This document shows, piece after piece, positions 5,959 to 9,513 of a stretch of DNA of 9,513 nt. Position 1 is the stretch's first letter. Every line of letters begins with the position of its first letter. Position numbers and translations under genes: made by a program. Source of the DNA: Spirochaetaceae bacterium (GTDB lineage: Bacteria > Spirochaetota > Spirochaetia > SZUA-6 > Fen-1364). The notes below the pieces were generated by a model. It was not told the DNA's origin. It did no database searches and saw nothing but the letters and a program-made list of their open reading frames with translations. The stretch is taken from NCBI GenBank assembly GCA_003170115.1, contig PMZS01000250.1, positions 1 through 9,513 of the forward strand, written 5' to 3'.

Positions 5959-6548
5959 GCTGGGCGGCCATCATCCTGACTTTCGCCCTCGTCGACAATG
6001 TGATCCTCTCGCGGCTCCTCGGCGTGTGGCCGGCAGCCGGCGCACGCGGAGGCATGCGGGCGGCGGCAGGTGTCGGAGGATTCATGGCAGTGCTCATGGC
6101 CGGTTCGGCCGTGGGCGGGTGGGCGCTGGACTCGCAGGTGCTCGTCCCGCTGGGATTCACGCTCCTGCGAACGCCGGCCTTCGTGTTTCTCGTGGCGAGC
6201 CTTGCGCTCGCGCTGCAAGCGTTCAACGGACGCTTTCTGCCTTCCTTCCTGCGAGTGACGGGAGTCTCTATCCCCGAGATCGGCATCAATACCGCCGGGC
6301 TTGGCCTGGTGCTCATCGCAACCCGGGGCGAGTATTCGGCACCTGAGAGCCTGGTGGCAGGGCTGGCTGCCGGCGCGGGGTACTTCCTCGTGACCGCCAT
6401 GATGACGGCGATCCGCGAACGGCTGGAAGTCGAGCCCGTTCCACGCGCTTTGAAGGGCTTCCCTCTCCAGCTCATCACCGCGGGGCTCATGGCGTACGCG
6501 TTCATGGCGTTCGACAGGGCATTTCTCGCGCGCGTTCTGGGCGGGTAG
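5955..6548 (+). CDS. rnfA: Electron transport complex subunit RnfA, cysteine-free variant
   Basis: RnfA is the partner of RnfE, homologous to NqrE, in the membrane core of the Rnf pump. The protein has 197 residues, a normal length. Family features are DNVILSRLLGV (14-24), LEVEPVPRALKGFPLQLITA (157-176) and GLMAYAFMAF (177-186), close to the usual RnfA ending. The two places that normally carry cluster-binding Cys read GVWPAAG (23-29, usually GICPFLG) and IGINTAGLG (109-117, usually VVNCAVLG), so Trp25 and Thr113 stand where Cys is expected. The protein has no Cys anywhere. The frame is intact, so it does not look like a decaying gene. The ATG at 5955 overlaps the rnfE stop and has GGAGG (5943-5947) seven bases upstream. 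No rnfB follows. The RnfA identity is secure; loss of its half of the cluster is an inference. Confidence 0.92.
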   Translation: MSWAAIILTFALVDNVILSRLLGVWPAAGARGGMRAAAGVGGFMAVLMAGSAVGGWALDSQVLVPLGFTLLRTPAFVFLVASLALALQAFNGRFLPSFLRVTGVSIPEIGINTAGLGLVLIATRGEYSAPESLVAGLAAGAGYFLVTAMMTAIRERLEVEPVPRALKGFPLQLITAGLMAYAFMAFDRAFLARVLGG

Positions 6549-6559
6549 GTGCATTGGGA

Positions 6560-8626
6560 ATGGGCAAGACGCATGTCATCATCGGGACTCACAACCACCT
6601 GCCCCTCGGCCGCAATGAGGAGGCTGCCGAGCGGCTCTACCAGGACTCGCTGAAGCCGTTCCTGGCGGTGCTCTACCGGTACCCGGGATTTCCGGTGACC
6701 CTGCATTACAGCGGGATCCTGATGGAGTGGCTGGAGGAATCGCACCCGGAGTTCCTCACGCTGCTTGGCGAAATGGTGGGCCGGGGCCAGGTCGAGATTC
6801 TCGGCGGCGGCTACTATGATCCAATCCTTCCGCTCATTCCGACAAACGACAAGCTGGGACAACTGGAGAAAATGACCACGTGGCTGCGTGTCCGTTTCGA
6901 GACACGGCCGCGTGGCTGCTGGATCGTGGAAAAGGTGTGGGAGCAGTCCCTGGCGTCCGTGCTCAGCGCGAGCGGCATGGATTACACGTTTGTCGACGAC
7001 CGCCAGTTCGCGATCGCCGGCGTGAATGAGGAAGACCTTTTCATGCCCTTCATCACGGAGGACCAGGGGAAGATCATCACGATCCTCCCTGTCTCGGAGC
7101 GCATGTCCGAGCTCGCGGCCCGGGCGGAGGCCTCGGCAGCTATCGCTTTCCTGCGCGCTTTGCCAGGTGGCGGCTTGCCCGGCGGCGCGGGGCCAAATCC
7201 TCCCCCGGTGGCGCCAATCGCGATTCTCATGGACGATGGAGCGGCCGCGGCGTCCCGTCTGCTCCAGAACGGATGGCTCGAGAGTTTCATCCGGCTCTCA
7301 GAGGAGAATGCGGCCTGGTTGGAAGCAACGACACCCGGGCAGTACTTGAGGGACAACCCGCCGGCCCGACGGCTTTTTATTCCCTCCAGCTCTTCCCTCG
7401 ACATCATGCGCCTGGCTCTTCCCCCGGCTCGGCGCGAGGCTTTCGAGAGCGCCCGGGAGCACGCCGACCGGTCCTGGGGGAACCGCAGGTTCCTCGTCGG
7501 CGGTCATTTCAGGGATTTCCTCAGCCGCTACCCCGAGGCGTGGCTGATGTATGCGAAAATGATGAACACGCACGTGCTGGTGAGCCAGGTGCGGGGGGAC
7601 AAGTACAAGAAGAAGGCCGCGCAGAACGAGCTGTGGAAAGGCCAGAGTCACCACGCCTACTGGAACGGCGGAACGGGCGGGATTTACGAGAACGAGCTGC
7701 GCAAGGCCGTCTACCGTTCCCTCATTGAAGCGGAGAAGATCACCCGGGCGACCGAGATATTTGCTCCTTCCATCCTGAGCGTCGACTACGACATGGACAA
7801 CCGAACCGAGTACCTCTATCAGGGCTCGGAGCTCAACGCGTATATCCGTTCCCTCGGCGGCGCACTGTTCGAGCTGGATTTCCTCCCGGCGTCCTGGAAC
7901 TATCTCGACACGATGATCGATCGCGAGGGGCCGCAGGAGAGAGGAGATGCCCCCGGTTCTGCGGCCTCGTACGAGCGAAAGGCGTTTCTCGACCATTTCT
8001 TCGCCCCGGGCGCCCGCATTGGGGATTTCCAGACCGGCCAGCTTGCCGAGTCGGGTGACTTCCTCTCTCGTCCCTACGAAATGGTGGAGCTCAACAGGGC
8101 CCTGCCCGAGCTGCTCATGCGCCGCGACGGCACGGTCACCCTCGATTCAATCGCGCAGCCCTTCCAGGTGGAGAAGCGGTTCGTGTTCCGTCCACGCTCG
8201 ATCGACGTGTACTACCGGCTCACAAATTCCGGGAGCGCGGGAATGTCGGCGACATTCGGGGTAGAGATCAACGTGTCCCTCGCCGCGCGCTCGGCGGAGA
8301 ACGGCCGGCTGTTTCTTCTCGACGAGGACCGCAAGAAGGAAATCTCCTCCGATGCCGCGGAGATCGAGGGCGTGCAGGGTTTGCTGGTCCATGACGTGCG
8401 TAACGAAGTCTCGGTCACCCTGTCATCGGTCAGGGCCTTCAGGTGCTGGAACGTCCCCGTGGAAACACCGCTGCCGCGGGCGGATTCGGGGTCCGGAACA
8501 AATGGAGGCTCGCGCCTGGAGTTCCAGTCGCACTGCTTTGTTTCGCTGTGGGATCTCAGCCTCCCGCCCGGGGGAAGCTGGGAAAATCACCTGAGCGTGG
8601 GGTTCGAAAAGACACAGTCCGCCTAG
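6560..8626 (+). CDS. GH57 4-alpha-glucanotransferase/alpha-amylase-like protein (DUF1925/DUF1926)
   Basis: This is a glycoside hydrolase family 57 protein of the 4-alpha-glucanotransferase type, acting on alpha-1,4-glucans (glycogen or maltodextrin), probably in the cytoplasm since no signal peptide is seen. The protein has 688 residues. It shows motif 1 as HNHLP (11-15, usually HNHQP), Glu79 plus GGGYYDP (82-88), the nucleophile Glu124 in WIVEKVW (121-127), and the acid/base region MDDG (224-227). It then has a DUF1925-like part with GGHFRDFLSRYPEAWLMYAK (314-333), GQSHHAYWNGGTGGIYENEL (361-380), and a C-terminal DUF1926-like beta domain beginning after about residue 490. Two motifs deviate: EKFG after DDG is lost (DDGAAAA), and the usual ND before AYWHG is HH. 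The ATG at 6560 was chosen over the TTG at 6554 because AGGTG (6547-6551) is well spaced for it. The gene starts 11 bases after rnfA and shares its transcript. Confidence 0.9.
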   Translation: MGKTHVIIGTHNHLPLGRNEEAAERLYQDSLKPFLAVLYRYPGFPVTLHYSGILMEWLEESHPEFLTLLGEMVGRGQVEILGGGYYDPILPLIPTNDKLGQLEKMTTWLRVRFETRPRGCWIVEKVWEQSLASVLSASGMDYTFVDDRQFAIAGVNEEDLFMPFITEDQGKIITILPVSERMSELAARAEASAAIAFLRALPGGGLPGGAGPNPPPVAPIAILMDDGAAAASRLLQNGWLESFIRLSEENAAWLEATTPGQYLRDNPPARRLFIPSSSSLDIMRLALPPARREAFESAREHADRSWGNRRFLVGGHFRDFLSRYPEAWLMYAKMMNTHVLVSQVRGDKYKKKAAQNELWKGQSHHAYWNGGTGGIYENELRKAVYRSLIEAEKITRATEIFAPSILSVDYDMDNRTEYLYQGSELNAYIRSLGGALFELDFLPASWNYLDTMIDREGPQERGDAPGSAASYERKAFLDHFFAPGARIGDFQTGQLAESGDFLSRPYEMVELNRALPELLMRRDGTVTLDSIAQPFQVEKRFVFRPRSIDVYYRLTNSGSAGMSATFGVEINVSLAARSAENGRLFLLDEDRKKEISSDAAEIEGVQGLLVHDVRNEVSVTLSSVRAFRCWNVPVETPLPRADSGSGTNGGSRLEFQSHCFVSLWDLSLPPGGSWENHLSVGFEKTQSA

Positions 8627-8633
8627 CGGCGGA
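8618..8633. terminator. Short hairpin between convergent genes, possible two-way terminator
   Basis: TCCGCC (8618-8623) and GGCGGA (8628-8633) form a perfect GC-rich 6-bp stem with a four-base loop TAGC. The GH57 stop codon (8624-8626) lies in the loop. GTTTA follows on the plus strand, and on the minus strand a TCTTTT run follows about ten bases after the stem. It sits in the 9-base gap between two convergent genes, where a bidirectional terminator is expected. The stem is short and the T-runs are weak. Confidence 0.4.
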
Positions 8634-8635
8634 GT

Positions 8636-9513
8636 TTACATGTCCGTCTTTTCCAGCACGGCGTAGCATGCATCGATCCACGGCGCGCTTTCCTGGTAAT
8701 AAAACTCCTGCGCCATGAGAAACTCCAGAAGAGCATCCCGCGTTTTTCCCAGAAAATAGTCGACCTGGCCAAGGTAGAAACGCGTACGCGCCTTGAGATC
8801 CGCCTTCCGGGGGAGGCTCAGAAAATCCTTGAGCTTCTGCTGTGCGCCCGTCATATCTCCGCCCAGGAAGGGACCCTGGACGATATCCTGGAGCCGCGCG
8901 AGCTCGCCACCGGGCGTGGGGGTCGCATCGGAAGGAAGCAATGTCGGCCGCGGGGCTATCCTGTCGGGAAGCGTGAAGGACTGCTCAAGCGCAACGATGG
9001 ACTTTTTCGTGGACTCCGATATGGGCCTCGCGGCGGGGAAGTCCGGTATTTTTGTCTCCGGGATCTCCAACCCCGACTGCACACCTCGGCTGATCGCCAG
9101 GGAGGGGAGAGGAATGCCGCGGCGCGAGGCCGCCGAAATGGCGGGCAGGCCGTGGCTTGATGTAACCAGCAGTTGTACGGGGTATGCCGTGGCGTTCGCG
9201 CCTTTCGCCAGGGGCGCCTTCCCCAGCTTGAAGAGGCCCGAGTCCAGGACCGCGAACCAGTAGTCGACCCCGGGGAGGGCTGCCAGGAGATAGTGAGTTG
9301 TGCCCGGATCCAGGGGCGTGGTCCTTGTCGCATTCAGGAGATCCTCGGATCTTGAAAAAGCGGTGGACCCCCAGAAGAGGAGCAGATCGCGGCTGTTGTC
9401 CGACACGGCGAAGGAGACCTCGATGATGTCCCCTTGCCCGGTCGGACTGGCCCTGACGCCCGTGACGCTGGCAGCCAGTTGCTCTTCAGGAGCGGTCGTC
9501 TGCGGGCCTGTGG
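8636..9513 (-). CDS. FN3-like/TPR-like protein, probably exported (3' part, runs off right edge)
   Basis: The frame is open to the window edge and gives the C-terminal 291 residues; the real start lies beyond position 9513. A GTG at 9406 could be read as a start, but the 35 residues before it continue the same domain, so it is internal. Residues of about 13-115 look like a fibronectin-type-III beta domain: a strand pattern GQGDIIEVSFAV (25-36), then TPLDPGTTHYLLAALPG and DYWFAVLDSG with the usual Tyr/Trp. A Pro/Ser/Thr-rich linker of about 130-210 follows. The end (about 222-288) is helical and TPR-like, with KARTRFYLGQVDYFLGKTRD followed by ALLEFLMAQEFYYQ. Similar FN3-plus-helical-tail proteins occur in treponemes as periplasmic or lipid-anchored proteins, from memory. 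The signal peptide would lie outside the window. The function is unknown; protein interaction or an envelope role is an inference. The gene converges on the GH57 gene with nine bases between the stops. Confidence 0.75.
   Translation of the reverse strand, partial: TGPQTTAPEEQLAASVTGVRASPTGQGDIIEVSFAVSDNSRDLLLFWGSTAFSRSEDLLNATRTTPLDPGTTHYLLAALPGVDYWFAVLDSGLFKLGKAPLAKGANATAYPVQLLVTSSHGLPAISAASRRGIPLPSLAISRGVQSGLEIPETKIPDFPAARPISESTKKSIVALEQSFTLPDRIAPRPTLLPSDATPTPGGELARLQDIVQGPFLGGDMTGAQQKLKDFLSLPRKADLKARTRFYLGQVDYFLGKTRDALLEFLMAQEFYYQESAPWIDACYAVLEKTDM

Noticed and set aside
5774..6862. A long minus-strand open frame across rnfE, rnfA and the GH57 start
   Set aside because: It crosses three real genes and their junctions, and its composition is that of an antisense shadow.
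8636..9406. Reading the right-hand minus-strand gene as complete from the GTG at 9406
   Set aside because: The frame stays open to the window edge, and the residues before the GTG continue the same beta-domain pattern, so the gene is partial.
1..9513. tRNA, rRNA, CRISPR, insertion sequence or riboswitch
   Set aside because: No cloverleaf, repeat-spacer pattern, terminal inverted repeats or transposase seen; the leaders are too short for a riboswitch.

Overview
The window is a GC-rich (mid-60s percent by eye), densely coded piece of a bacterial genome. An MlaE-type permease implies an outer membrane. The gene set (a short Rnf cluster in the order C-D-E-A, a GH57 glucanotransferase directly behind it, and an exported FN3/TPR protein) recalls, from memory, the rnf region of spirochaetes such as Treponema. 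A GC-rich free-living or uncultured spirochaete is my best guess. No rRNA or marker gene is present to prove it.

Layout: 1-677 (minus) is the first 225 residues of an MlaE/YrbE ABC permease that runs off the left edge. 678-818 is a divergent control region with two sigma70-like promoters facing away from each other and a near-perfect palindrome between them. 819-8626 (plus) is one tight seven-gene transcription unit: a divergent-PAP2 (DUF212/YuiD) protein, a 530-residue membrane protein of unknown function, rnfC, rnfD, rnfE, rnfA, and a GH57 4-alpha-glucanotransferase-like enzyme. Its first six genes overlap end to start, and the last begins 11 bases after rnfA. A short hairpin at 8618-8633 separates this unit from a convergent gene (8636 to the right edge, minus) encoding the C-terminal 291 residues of an FN3/TPR protein. 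No gene-free stretch exceeds about 140 bases. I saw no RNA gene, mobile element, CRISPR array or large repeat.

How the genes work together: rnfCDEA encodes the NADH-side and membrane part of an Rnf-type redox-driven ion pump. The two other standard subunits, RnfG (covalent FMN) and RnfB (Fe-S, ferredoxin side), are not here. RnfA has no cysteine at all. Both positions that normally help hold the intramembrane [2Fe-2S] cluster are replaced (Trp25, Thr113), while RnfE keeps its pair (Cys15, Cys110). RnfD keeps a candidate flavin-bearing Thr in an altered context. An unknown protein with two large predicted periplasmic domains is translationally coupled just ahead of rnfC. Together this looks like a divergent Rnf variant with an altered electron path, and it is the most interesting part of the window.
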